From Bryobacteraceae bacterium (GTDB lineage: Bacteria; Acidobacteriota; Terriglobia; Bryobacterales; Bryobacteraceae): a stretch of DNA of 64,000 nucleotides. The stretch spans positions 10,629 through 74,628 of the forward strand of contig JANWXD010000015.1 of assembly GCA_025055455.1 (NCBI GenBank), written 5' to 3'. The notes under the pieces were generated by a model, which saw only the letters and a program-made list of their open reading frames with translations, made no database searches and had not been told where the DNA came from. Numbering within the stretch: the first letter of the stretch is position 1; each line of letters opens with the position of its first letter. Positions 34,868 through 47,932 of this stretch are shown in pieces. A program made the translations under genes and the position numbers.

Positions 34868-34922
34868 CACGACGTCGGGCCGCGCGGCGGTCCGCGATCT
34901 TTCACACAACGATCACCAGCGG

Positions 34923-35077
34923 GCGAGGAATGTTCGGGAAGGCGGTGTGAATCCGCCACTGCCCCGCAACTGTGAGCGACACCTGCAAAGGGCCGGCGCG
35001 GTCACTGCGTGAGCGGGAAGGCTGCGCCACCCCCCACGGGAGACGGCCCGTCGCAAGTCAGGAGACCGGTTCCTCGC
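34923..35077 (+). ncRNA. Cobalamin (B12) riboswitch
   Basis: The conserved core reads GGGAAGGCGGTGTGAATCCG, then CCACTGCCCCGCAACTGTGA (B12-box region). A GGGAAGGCTGCG segment follows, and then the closing GCAAGTCAGGAGACCGG. The ends pair perfectly as P1: GCGAGGAA (34923-34930) with TTCCTCGC (35070-35077). The order and spacing match the cobalamin class (adenosyl- or methylcobalamin). P1 ends about 10 nt before the start codon of the downstream TonB receptor, so control of translation initiation by sequestering the start region is likely. Confidence 0.95.
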
Positions 35078-35087
35078 TTCTTGCGTG

Positions 35088-37349
35088 ATGCGTTCCGAGG
35101 GAGAACGTTTCACGACCAAGACTTGCCTTTGCCTCGTTTCTTGCGGTCTGAGCCTGGCTCTGGCCGCACACCCAGTGGAGATCACCGGCACGGTCGTGGA
35201 TTCGTCCGGGCGCGCGGTTCCCGCCGCGGAAGTGACGTGCGGTTTTGCGCGCGCGACCACGGGGCCTGACGGCCGTTTCCGGTTTTCGGGCATCGAGCGG
35301 TGCCGGGCCTCGGTGGCGGCGCCGGGGTTCGAGACCCTGCGCACGGAACTCGCAGCGGGCGCCGAAACCCGTTTGGAGCTGCGCGTCGCCGGGCCGTTGG
35401 AACGCGTGGTAGTGACCGCGACGCGATCCGAGTCGACGGCGGAGGAGACGGGAGTGGCGGCCACCGTGATCACCCGCGCCGATCTCGAGCAGCGCCAGTT
35501 CCCCATGGTGCTCGAAGCGCTGCGAACCGTCCCGGGCCTGTTCGTGGTGCAGACCGGGCGCCGCGGCGGCCTGACGGCCGTGTTCACCCGCGGCGCGCAG
35601 CGCACCGGAACCTTGTTTCTGGTGGACGGCGTTCCGGTGAACGATCCTGGCGGAGAGTTCAATGCCGCGCACTTGACCTCCGGCACCCTGGAGCGGGTGG
35701 AGATGGTGCGCGGGCCTGAAAGCGCGCTGTTCGGAACGGACGCCGCAGCCGGCGTCGTGCAGCTCTTCACGCGGCGGGGCGATCCGGAAGCTGCCGTCCC
35801 GCGAGGCACGCTCGCCTACGACCGCGGCAGTTTTCAGACCGACCGCTGGTCGGCCGGACTGGCGGGCGGCTCCGGCGCCCGTTTCGACTACGCCCTCCAC
35901 GCAGAGCAGCTGCGCAGCGCCGGCGAGTTCCCGAACGACCACTACCGGAACACGACGGGCAGCCTGAATGCGGGCATCCGTTTTTCCGAGGCGACACAGC
36001 TTCGGGGCGTGTTTCGGGCTATGGATTCGACCTTGGGCGTGCCGGGCCAGGTGGCGTTCGGCCTGGTGGATCACGACGCTTTCGAGACCAACCGCGATTA
36101 TGTCGTGTCGCTGCGTCTGGAAGACGCGCGAGGCAGCCGCTACCTGCAAAGTGCGTCCTTCGGGCATCACCGCGTGCGCGATGTTTACACCAATCAGCGC
36201 CTGGACGGCCCGTACGCGCTGGCCGCGCTGGTGCGGGACGTAGCCGGGCCGCCCCGGCGGACCTATCTGGTGCGGCTGCTGGATCCGCGGCGGCTGCCGG
36301 TCGAGATCCCGACAGGGACCCGCCTGGTGCAGAGGGAGGTCACGCTGTTCCCTTCGCGCGAGCCGTTCGTGAGCGCGACCTCGCGTACGCGGGCCGGCTA
36401 CCAAGGGAGTCTGACGCACGGCGCAGGGACGGCGACGTTCGGCTACGAGTACGAGCGGCAGGAGGGAGACATCTCCAAGCGAGAAGTCGCACGGAACCGG
36501 CACGGGGTCTTTGCGCACGAACAGCGGAGCCTCGGCGGCCGCTTGTTCGTGGCGGGCGGGCTACGGGTCGAACACAGCAGCGCGTTCGGTGCCCGCGTGG
36601 CGCCCCGAGGCGCCGCGAGTCTTCTGGTTTCCGGCGAGCGCGGGGCGCTCTCGTCGGCGTGGCTGCGCTTCAGCGCCGGGCGCGGGATTACGGAGCCGAG
36701 TCTGCTTCAGAACTTCGCCCGCGAAGCCTTTTTCACGGGCAACCCGGACCTGCGCCCGGAGAAGACCACGAGCTACGAAGCCGGTCTGGTAGCGGAGTGG
36801 TTCGGCCGGCGGCTGCACGCGGAAGCGGCGGCCTTTCACAGTTCGTTCCAGGACCTGATCGCTTTCGTGTCGCTGCCGCCCCCCACCTGGGGGAGCTGGG
36901 CCAACGTGGAAGCCAGCCGCGCGCGAGGCGTGGAGCTGGCGGCGGCCGTGCGGCTCCCCTGGCAGGTACAGTTGCGCGGCGCGTACCTGCGCCTTTGGAC
37001 GCGGATTCTGCGTTCGAACGCTCCGGCGAGTCCGTTTACGGGGGTCGGGCAGGAACTCGGAAGGCGCCCGGGCAACTCCGGTTCGCTGTCGCTGGCTATT
37101 ACGCCGCGCCGGTGGATGTTCCAGGCCGGAGCGGTGCTGGCCGGCGAGCGGCAGGATTCCGATTTCTGGCTCGGCGTGAACCGGAATCCCGGATATCAAC
37201 TGGTCTACGCGTCCGGTTCGCTGCGGCTGACGCGCCACGTGACGCCGTTTTTCCAAGCCGACAACGTGCTGAACGCGCGCTACCAGGAGGCACTCGGCTA
37301 CAGCAGCCTGGGGCGGAGCCTGCGGGGAGGGGTGCGGCTGGCGTGGTGA
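35088..37349 (+). CDS. BtuB-like TonB-dependent receptor for cobalamin
   Basis: 753 residues. A short leader (FTTKTCLCLVSCGLSLALAA) is followed by a carboxypeptidase-regulatory domain (ITGTVVDSSGRAVPAAEVTC). Then comes a classical plug: ERVVVTATRSESTAEETGVA is the Ton-box region, followed by VPGLFVVQTGRRGGLTAVFT, FLVDGVPVNDPGGEF and VEMVRGPESALFGTDAAAGV. The barrel runs to a C-terminal RGGVRLAW. The plug order matches BtuB/vitamin-type receptors rather than Oar-type ones. The B12 riboswitch directly upstream gives strong support for cobalamin as the ligand. A GTG one codon upstream could also be used. Downstream lie broken btuF/btuD remnants, so inner-membrane transport must come from another locus. 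Confidence 0.9.
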   Translation: MRSEGERFTTKTCLCLVSCGLSLALAAHPVEITGTVVDSSGRAVPAAEVTCGFARATTGPDGRFRFSGIERCRASVAAPGFETLRTELAAGAETRLELRVAGPLERVVVTATRSESTAEETGVAATVITRADLEQRQFPMVLEALRTVPGLFVVQTGRRGGLTAVFTRGAQRTGTLFLVDGVPVNDPGGEFNAAHLTSGTLERVEMVRGPESALFGTDAAAGVVQLFTRRGDPEAAVPRGTLAYDRGSFQTDRWSAGLAGGSGARFDYALHAEQLRSAGEFPNDHYRNTTGSLNAGIRFSEATQLRGVFRAMDSTLGVPGQVAFGLVDHDAFETNRDYVVSLRLEDARGSRYLQSASFGHHRVRDVYTNQRLDGPYALAALVRDVAGPPRRTYLVRLLDPRRLPVEIPTGTRLVQREVTLFPSREPFVSATSRTRAGYQGSLTHGAGTATFGYEYERQEGDISKREVARNRHGVFAHEQRSLGGRLFVAGGLRVEHSSAFGARVAPRGAASLLVSGERGALSSAWLRFSAGRGITEPSLLQNFAREAFFTGNPDLRPEKTTSYEAGLVAEWFGRRLHAEAAAFHSSFQDLIAFVSLPPPTWGSWANVEASRARGVELAAAVRLPWQVQLRGAYLRLWTRILRSNAPASPFTGVGQELGRRPGNSGSLSLAITPRRWMFQAGAVLAGERQDSDFWLGVNRNPGYQLVYASGSLRLTRHVTPFFQADNVLNARYQEALGYSSLGRSLRGGVRLAW

Positions 37350-37367
37350 ACAGAGGGCGAGCGCGGC

Positions 37368-37724
37368 ATGGGGGCGGCGTGGTTAGGGACGCTGGCGATT
37401 TGCGCCGCGGCCGCCCCGCCCCGACGCTTGTTTTGACCGCCCCGAGCCTTGCGGAGATGCTGTTCCGGCTGGGGCTCGGCTCACGTTTTGGGAGGGACCA
37501 CCTTCTGCCGGCACCCTTCGGAACCCGCCAAGAAGCCGAAGATCGGAGGCTATTTGCGGCCCAACCGTGGGAGCGACCTTGGCGTTGCAGACGGACTTGG
37601 TGCCGGCGGCGCGGAGCATGATTCGCAGGCGTTCGCACGGAGCGAGTTCGCGGCGTTGGCGGGACCCAACGGCGCGGGCAAATCCAACGTTGCTCGCGAT
37701 CATGGCTGGAGTGCGGGCCGGCTA
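37368..37724 (+). pseudogene. Remnant of a btuF-btuC-btuD B12 ABC transporter operon
   Basis: Pieces of a BtuF-like binding protein occur in three frames: MGAAWLGTLAICAAAAPPRR, then LVLTAPSLAEMLFRLGLGSR, then GTTFCRHPSEPAKKPKIGGY with LRPN, then TLALQTDLV and AEHDSQAFAR. These run straight into a BtuD-like ATPase Walker A, FAALAGPNGAGKS, where one extra A ends the frame, and then LLAIMAGVRAG with a stop. The btuF 3' half, all of btuC and the btuD start are missing, and at least four single-base lesions are visible. It lies 18 bp after the BtuB-like receptor. Confidence 0.75.
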
Positions 37725-37887
37725 AGTCGGCAGTTCGGCGGTTCGCGGTAAGCACCGCCATGCTCGGGGGGCGGTTCTTCGTCTGGCTGCTGCGCTCGCG
37801 GCGCCGCAGCCTGTGGCTGTAAGATGAAAGTTCGGGCACGGGCCGCCTCCGAAGCGTACAGCGTCCTTCCTCGAAGCACCGTTCCGA

Positions 37888-39001
37888 GTGCGCTGCCCGG
37901 GTCTCAGCACGCCGGTGATCAACAAACTGGTTTGGGAGAATTTGAAGCATCGCCCGGTGCGGTCGGCGCTGGCCGTGCTCGCCATCGGCGTGGAGGTCAC
38001 CATGATCCTCACGCTGGTGGGTCTCAGTCGCGGCACGGTCGAAGACATGGCGCAGCGGGCCCGTGGGGTGGGCGCGGACATTCTGGTGCGCGCGCCAGGG
38101 ACTTCCCTGATCGGCCTGAGCTCGGCCACGATGAACCAAAAGCTGCTGGGGTTTCTCGAGCAGCAACCGCACGTGCGGGCCGTGGCCGGCACCGTGGTGC
38201 ACCCCATCGGCGGGGTGAGCAGCGTCACGGGGCTCGACTTGGAGGAGTTCAACCGCGTCAGCGGCGGCTTCCGCTACCTGGCGGGCCGGCCCTTCCGCCA
38301 CGATGACGAGGTCATCGTGGACGCATACTACGCTCGCCAGAACAACCTGCGCGTAGGCGCCACGGTGCGGTTGCTCAACCGCGACTGGCGGGTGTGCGGG
38401 ATCGTGGAGCCGGGCAAGCTGGCGCGGATCGTGATCGCGCGCGACACGCTGCAAAACTTAGTGGGGGCCACGGGCAAGCTGAGCTCGATCTTCGTGAAGT
38501 TGGACGACCCGGCCAACACCGATCGAGTCATCGCATCCCTGAAGCAGCAGCTGCCGGACTACCCGATCTACTCCATGGAGGAGCTCACGTCGCTGTACTC
38601 GGTGCAAAACGTGCCGGGCCTGAAGGCGTTCACGGGCGTGGTGGTCAGCCTGGCGGTGGTGGTGGGCTTTCTTGTGGTCTTTCTTTCCATGTACACGGCG
38701 GTGCTCGAGCGGACGCGCGAGATCGGGATTCTCAAGGCGCTGGGCGCCTCACCTGGCTACATCCTCAACGTGGTGTTCCGCGAAACGGCGCTGATGGCCC
38801 TGGCCGGCTCGGCCGTAGGGATCCTGATGACGTTCGGGACGCGCTGGGCGGTGATGACGCTGATCCCCGCCTCGCTCGTGCAGAAAATCGTTCCGGAGTG
38901 GTGGCCCATCGCGGCGGCGATCGCCGTGGGCGGGGCGCTGGCGGGCGCGCTGTATCCGGCCTGGAAGGCCGCCGGCCAAGATGCGATCCAAGCGCTGGCC
39001 T

Positions 39002-39009
<8 letters not shown>
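37888..39009 (+). CDS. MacB/FtsX-type ABC transporter permease
   Basis: 373 residues. The N-terminal helix VRSALAVLAIGVEVTMILTL is followed by a MacB-type periplasmic core domain (about residues 50-250). Three C-terminal helices follow: VVVSLAVVVGFLVVFLSMYT, then the coupling segment ERTREIGILKALGASPGYIL, then ALMALAGSAVGILMTF and IAAAIAVGGALAGALYPAWK. The GTG at 37888 is given as the start; a GTG nine codons later (37915) fits the membrane topology equally well and neither has a clear ribosome site. It overlaps the ATPase gene by 8 nt. No MacA-like adaptor is adjacent, so it is more likely a mechanotransmission/lipoprotein-type system than a full pump. Confidence 0.85.
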
Positions 39010-39679
<670 letters not shown>

Positions 39680-39738
39680 AGGGCCACGCCGGAAACCGTT
39701 GCCCCGAGGCCCGCGCCGCCGCACAATGAGAGAACGGC

Positions 39739-41197
39739 ATGCGGAACTCGGCTGCGGCGGCTCCAGGAACGTTCTACGGGCTGGAGGATCGTCCGCCGTT
39801 CCTTCGCGCCGCCATGTTGGGGGCGCAGCACGTCCTGACCATGTTCGGGGCGACGGTGGCGGTGCCGCTGCTCGTGGCGCCCGTCATGAACCTCACTCCG
39901 GAGCAGACCGGGCGTCTGATTTCCGCGGTAATGCTGGCCAGCGGCGTAGCCACGCTGGTGCAGACCACTCTCGGTTCCCGGCTCCCGATCGTACAGGGGA
40001 TGTCGTTTTCCTTTATCGCCGCCTACTTCTCGATCATCGCCGCGGTAAGGGACCAGGGCGGCGGAGCGGTGGAGATGATGCAGTACATCGCCGGCGCGAT
40101 CCTGGCCGGGGCGGTAGTCGAGGCGACGGTGGGCTACGCGGGGGTCATCGGCCGGCTAAAACGTTTTTTCTCGCCCGTAGTCACGGGACCGGTGATCATC
40201 CTGATCGGCCTGGCGCTGTTTCAGCACGGAGCGCCCAAGGCGGGCGCGGACTGGGCGATTTCCGGATTGACGATCGTGCTGGTGATCGTTTTCTCTCTGA
40301 TTCTGGGACGGCGAACGGTGCTGTTTCGCATCTTTCCGGTGCTGCTCGCCCTCGTGATCGTTGTCACGTTGTGCGGGATTCTGTCGGCAGCGGGGGCTTT
40401 TGCCGTCCCGGGGATCCCTCCTACGTGGACCTGACGCCGGTGCGTTCCGCGCCGTGGCTGCGTTTCGAGCCTCGCGAGATTTTCTTTCCGTGGGGCTGGC
40501 CGAAGTTTCGCTTGGGTTTCTTTTTGGCCGTGCTGGCCGGCTATCTAGCTTCGATCATCGAGTCCTTCAGAGATTACTACGCCTGTGCGCGCCTAGCGGC
40601 GGGCCGCGACCCGACGCGCGTGAGATCTCTCGGGGGATTGGGGCCGAAGGCGTAGGCTGCTTCCTGGCGGGAATGTTCGGCGGCTTTAGCTCCACCAGTT
40701 ACTCGGAGAATATCGGGCTGGTGGGGCTGACGAAAGTCGGCAGCCGCTACGTGGTGCAGATCGGCGCGCTGCTTCTGATCGCCTTAGGCGTGCTGGGCAA
40801 ATTCGGAGCCCTGGCTGCCGCAATTCCAAGTCCGGTGGTCGGCGGGATTTATTGCGTCATGTTCGGGCTCATTTCTGCGGTGGGCATGCAGCAACTGGCA
40901 CGCTGCGATTTGCACTCGGACCGCAACCTCTTCATTGCCGGATTCAGTTTGTTCATGGGCCTGAGCGTGCCGGCGTGGTTCCGCGCGGTGGGCAGTCCGG
41001 AGGCCATGCAGCCGCTCGAAACGCTGGCCATGTACCGGCCGACGGCCGAGGCGTTTCTGGCGCGTCTGCCGGCGGCGCTGGCGGACATCGTGGCCGCCAT
41101 CGGCTCGACGGGGATGGCAGTGGGAGCAATTCTGGGGCTCCTTTTGGACAATCTGCTGCCGGGGAAAACCCAGGAGGAGGCGCAACAGGGGCAGCGG
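39739..41197 (+). pseudogene. NCS2 xanthine/uracil permease split by frameshifts
   Basis: NCS2 permease sequence is continuous but spread over three frames. Frame A (39739 to about 40410): GAQHVLTMFGATVAVPLLVA, LGSRLPIVQGMSFSFIAAYF. Frame B (about 40410-40620): DPSYVDLTPVRSAPWLRFEP, YLASIIESFRDYYACARLAA. Frame C (about 40620-41190): GVGCFLAGMFGGFSSTSYSE, NIGLVGLTKVGSRYVVQIGA, ending LLLDNLLPG. Each junction needs one missing base, the first in the C/G run at 40407-40413. Frame C has no stop before it runs antisense into the enolase-like gene, so the C-terminus is also disturbed. These are either real lesions or homopolymer-type sequence errors. Confidence 0.8.
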
Positions 41198-42616
<1,419 letters not shown>

Positions 42617-42653
42617 GAACGCAATTCTACGAGATCAGGCAAGCGGAATCGGG

Positions 42654-43229
42654 TTACCGCGAGCCCCGGAGGCGTCGCAGGGCCAGCGCGACCAGCGCGG
42701 CTGCGAGCGCCATGGCAGCCGCTGCGTGCCAAGCGTGCTGCAGGAGCCAGACCTGCACGGTCGATTCGCCGAACTGGGCGCCGAGCCAAGCCAGCCCGAA
42801 GTACCTCGGGATCCGAGCGGCCAAAATGACGAGCAAAAACGGCACGGCCCCCACGCCGAACACGCCCGCCGCGATGATGAAAGCTTTCGTCGGCAGCGGA
42901 ATGGGCGAAAACGCGGGGACGAACACGGTCGCGAGCCCGTAGCGGCGAAACCAGTCGAGGAAGGTTTGGGCCCGGCGCTGGGGCACGTGCCGACGCCAGT
43001 AAAGCTCGCCTCCCTTGCGCGCCACAAAGTAGAGGACCATGCATCCGGCCGTGGATCCGGCCACCGCGAGCCCGGCCGAAAGGAAAGCCAGCGCCGGCTC
43101 GGAGGCCGCCACGGCGATCAAGAGCGCGTCCACGGTGGCCGGCAACGGCAGGCCGGCTGAGTCGAGCAACGCCAGAAGGAAGACGCCCGCCGGTCCCCAA
43201 CTGACTAACGTCTGGGCGATGTACCGCAG
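42654..43229 (-). CDS. DedA/SNARE-associated family membrane protein, probable CTG start
   Basis: 191 residues in the version given here. DedA core motifs are ALLDSAGLPLPATVDALLIA, ARKGGELYWRRHVPQRRAQ and VFVPAFSPIPLPTKAFIIAA (the 'F.R..P..R...' region), with four to five membrane helices. The first in-frame ATG/GTG/TTG is a TTG at 43169, but it would cut off clearly DedA-like sequence (RYIAQTLVSWGPAGVFLLAL). A GGGGAGG lies 8 nt before an in-frame CTG at 43229, so I propose CTG as the start. DedA proteins flip or recycle lipid carriers and support envelope homeostasis. Confidence 0.75.
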   Translation of the reverse strand: MRYIAQTLVSWGPAGVFLLALLDSAGLPLPATVDALLIAVAASEPALAFLSAGLAVAGSTAGCMVLYFVARKGGELYWRRHVPQRRAQTFLDWFRRYGLATVFVPAFSPIPLPTKAFIIAAGVFGVGAVPFLLVILAARIPRYFGLAWLGAQFGESTVQVWLLQHAWHAAAAMALAAALVALALRRLRGSR

Positions 43230-43259
43230 TTTGCCGACCTCCCCTTCACGCTCCGGGGC

Positions 43260-43655
43260 CTAGGCCGTGCGGATCCCTTGCCGCTTCGCCTCTCGGCGGA
43301 GGGTCTGATCCGCAGACAACAGCAGGGCATCCTCCCGACGCGCCAAGGCCAGATAGAGCATATCGTAGACGCTGTGCTGGAGGAGACGAGCTAAATGGAA
43401 GGCTTCGCGGTAAAGCTCCCGCGAGGACATCAACTGGTCGGGCAGGCCCAATGTCCTTTCCATGCCCTCCTCGCACAAGTCGAGTTCCAGGTTTCCAAAC
43501 CGGTGGAACTTCCAAACCGTGTTGACCACCTCGGCAACGAAAATATCTGGTGATAGAACTTCCTCCGCGTCTTCCAGCAGCGGGACGAACCGTGAGCCGC
43601 CACCGCGGCGAAAACCGGCCTCGATCGCCGCGCTGGCATCCAGGACGATTCTCAT
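43260..43655 (-). CDS. PIN-domain toxin (VapC-like)
   Basis: 131 residues. MRIVLDASAAIEAGFRRGG carries the first Asp, APDIF-like segment EEVLSPDIFVAEVVNTVWKF the Glu, and SVYDMLYLALARREDALLLS, followed by ADQTL, the later Asp residues of the PIN active site. It is an RNase toxin partnered by the RHH-like protein just upstream, whose stop overlaps its ATG (ATGA). The upstream extension of the frame is a shadow of the antitoxin gene. The pair lies between ligA and dedA. Confidence 0.85.
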   Translation of the reverse strand: MRIVLDASAAIEAGFRRGGGSRFVPLLEDAEEVLSPDIFVAEVVNTVWKFHRFGNLELDLCEEGMERTLGLPDQLMSSRELYREAFHLARLLQHSVYDMLYLALARREDALLLSADQTLRREAKRQGIRTA

Positions 43656-43897
43656 CGGCGCCGGTCCTCTCGAATCAGTTTCACGGGATCCGGCAAGCGA
43701 TTCGCACGGGCCGGCGTGAGTTTCCCTGGGGCTCGCAGTAGCCGCCGGCGGCGCGCTTTCGGATCGAGGTCGGCTTCCAGGCCCTGAGCGAGGATGGCCA
43801 GGGCCTGTTGAGAGACGCTCCTGCGCTCCCACGCGGCGCGCTCGCGCAACCGGCGGTACACGTGTTCGGGTACGTCGCGGATCTGGACTAGTGGCAT
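43652..43897 (-). CDS. VapB/FitA-like antitoxin
   Basis: 81 residues from the ATG at 43897 (MPLVQIRDVPEHVYRRLRER). The start has GAAGGCGAG just before it. The N-terminal beta strand plus RRLRERAAWERRSVSQQALA matches the ribbon-helix-helix FitA/VapB type, which binds its own promoter. The C-terminal basic and proline-rich tail (KARRRRLLRAPGKLTPARAN) should block the toxin active site. The 49-bp gap to ligA would hold the operator. Confidence 0.8.
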   Translation of the reverse strand: MPLVQIRDVPEHVYRRLRERAAWERRSVSQQALAILAQGLEADLDPKARRRRLLRAPGKLTPARANRLPDPVKLIREDRRR

Positions 43898-43946
43898 CTC
43901 GCCTTCATTGTAACGCTGAATGCATTTGGCTGCAAATTGCAGCGCC

Positions 43947-45954
<2,008 letters not shown>

Positions 45955-45996
45955 TGGGGATTCTTCGAGGTTCGTATCGCTGCCTACTGCAACGTC

Positions 45997-46893
45997 GTGG
46001 TCATCTTCAATCCGGCGGCGCGGGGCCTTTACGGCAAACGACGGAGGCGCCTCGACACCGCCGTGGCGCAGCTCGAGGCGGCCGGACACTCGGTGCAGGT
46101 CGTGCAGACCGAAGGCCCAGGCAGCGGCGTGGAGCTGGCGCGGCGGGCCGTGGCGAGCGGTGCGCAGTTAATCGTGGCGGCGGGCGGAGACGGCACGCTG
46201 AACGAGGCGCTCAACGGCGTCACCGGCTCCGCCGTGCCGCTGGCAGTGCTGCCCGGCGGGACAGCGAACGTGCTGGCCACCGAGTTGGGGCTCGGCCGAC
46301 TCGAGGAAGCCGCGGCGCAGTTGCCGCGGTGGGTTCCGCGCCGTGTCGCGGCCGGTTTGCTGACCTGTCACGCAACCGGGACGCAACGCTACTTCCTGTG
46401 CATGGCCGGCGCCGGGCTGGACGCGCAGATCATTCAACGCGTGGACCCGCATCTGAAGAGGCAAAGCGGCAAGCTGTCCTACTGGGTGGCCGGCTTCCGG
46501 CAGTTGGGGCGGCGGCTGGAGGAATTCCAGGTCGCCGACGGTGGCGCGGCGCAGCGATGTAGCTTCGCGCTGGCCAGCCGCGTGCGCGACTACGGCGGGA
46601 CCTTCGCCATTGCCCGGCATGCCTCCTTGTGGCGCGACGATTTCGCCGTGGTACTGTTCGAGGGGCGCAATACGGTGCGCTATCTGAAGTATCTGGCGGG
46701 CGTGGTGACGAAGCGGCTGGAGGGGATGCGGGGCGTGAAGATATTTCACGCCCGCCGCCTCGAGCTCCGCCCCGGAGGCAGGGCGCCCGTGTGGGTGCAG
46801 GTGGACGGCGAGCCGGCAGGGCAGCTCCCCGCCACGATGGAAATCGTGCCGGATGCGGTCACGCTGCTCGTACCGCCGGAGTTTCGGGGGTAG
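45997..46893 (+). CDS. Diacylglycerol/lipid kinase (DagK/YegS family)
   Basis: 298 residues from the GTG at 45997 (MVIFNPAARG, the usual family start); the longer frame overlaps ligA and the promoter. The nucleotide-binding motif is AAGGDGTLNEALNGV and the second glycine loop is VLPGGTANVLATELGLG. Acidic residues of the C-terminal beta-sandwich occur in PVWVQVDGEPAGQLP. It phosphorylates a membrane lipid such as diacylglycerol or a sphingoid base with ATP. A membrane-bound hydrolase gene follows after 20 bp. Confidence 0.88.
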   Translation: MVIFNPAARGLYGKRRRRLDTAVAQLEAAGHSVQVVQTEGPGSGVELARRAVASGAQLIVAAGGDGTLNEALNGVTGSAVPLAVLPGGTANVLATELGLGRLEEAAAQLPRWVPRRVAAGLLTCHATGTQRYFLCMAGAGLDAQIIQRVDPHLKRQSGKLSYWVAGFRQLGRRLEEFQVADGGAAQRCSFALASRVRDYGGTFAIARHASLWRDDFAVVLFEGRNTVRYLKYLAGVVTKRLEGMRGVKIFHARRLELRPGGRAPVWVQVDGEPAGQLPATMEIVPDAVTLLVPPEFRG

Positions 46894-46913
46894 CAAGCGG
46901 CAGGGTCAAGCGC

Positions 46914-47918
46914 ATGGACAATCTTACGCACACGCTGGTGGGCTTGATGCTGAGCCGGGCCGGACTGAACCAGGTGTCGCCGCGGGCCACGGGCTTGCTG
47001 TTGCTCGCCGCCAACCTGCCGGACATCGATTCCATCAGCCGTTTGGCGGGCACAGTGCGTTACCTGGAGTATCACCGCGGCCTGAGCCACGCCCTCGTGT
47101 CCATTCCGGTGCTTGCGCTGATTCCCGTGGCGCTGTTTCGCCTCTTCGCCCGCCGCAAACCTCCCTGGGCGCGCGCCTATTTGGTGTCGCTGATCGGCGT
47201 CGCCAGCCACCCTCTGCTGGATTGGACGAACGTCTACGGCGTGCGGCTCCTCGAGCCGTTTTCCTCGGCGTGGCTGCGGGCCGACATTTTCGCCATCGTG
47301 GACGTGTGGATCTGGGCGGCGCTGTTTCTGGGCGTGGCGGCTCCCGCCATCGGCAAGCTGGTGAGCACGGAGATCGGCGCTAAGCCGGGCACAGGACGAA
47401 GCGGGGCGATCTTCGCCCTCGGGTTTCTTTGCCTCTACGGGCTGTTTCGCTACGCGCTGCATGAGCGCGCTGTCGCGACGCTCGATGCGCATCTGTACGA
47501 AGGGCGTGCGCCGCTGCGCGTGGCCGCCGTTCCCACGCCGTTCAACCCGTTCCGTTGGGTGGGGCTGGCAGAAGGACCGCACTTCTACGCCGTCTTCCGC
47601 GACTGGAGCCTGCTCGAGGCCTTCGACCCGGCCGCAGGCCGCATCTACTACAAACCCGAGCCGGGGCCGGAATTCGAGCGCGCCGCCGCCACCGACGCTT
47701 TTCGCGTTTTCCTGGGCTTTTCGCAGTACCCGTTATGGCGCCTGACGCCGCTGGCCGAGCCCGAGGGCGCCAAACTCGTGGAAGCCATGGATCTGCGCTT
47801 CGGGGCCCCGCCGAACGAGCGCTTCGTAGCGAGCGCGGTTCTGGACGGATCCTTGCGCGTCGTGCGCGCCGGATTCCAGTTCGGCGGGCCGCCGGAGTAC
47901 TTCTTTTCGAACCGCTGA
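46914..47918 (+). CDS. Membrane-bound metal-dependent hydrolase (YdjM/DUF457 family)
   Basis: 334 residues. MDNLTHTLVGLMLSRAGLNQ is the family's opening, with the metal-binding His in THTLVG. Asp and His residues are seen in AANLPDIDSIS, EYHRGLSHALVSIPVL and GVASHPLLDWTNVYGVRLLE, which match the zinc-site pattern of YdjM-like proteins. There are about four membrane helices, then a soluble C-terminal domain (PHFYAVFRDWSLLEAFD). The reaction is not established; it may act on membrane lipids. The 20-bp gap suggests co-transcription with the lipid kinase. Confidence 0.85.
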   Translation: MDNLTHTLVGLMLSRAGLNQVSPRATGLLLLAANLPDIDSISRLAGTVRYLEYHRGLSHALVSIPVLALIPVALFRLFARRKPPWARAYLVSLIGVASHPLLDWTNVYGVRLLEPFSSAWLRADIFAIVDVWIWAALFLGVAAPAIGKLVSTEIGAKPGTGRSGAIFALGFLCLYGLFRYALHERAVATLDAHLYEGRAPLRVAAVPTPFNPFRWVGLAEGPHFYAVFRDWSLLEAFDPAAGRIYYKPEPGPEFERAAATDAFRVFLGFSQYPLWRLTPLAEPEGAKLVEAMDLRFGAPPNERFVASAVLDGSLRVVRAGFQFGGPPEYFFSNR

Positions 47919-47932
47919 GACCGGCGCCTATC

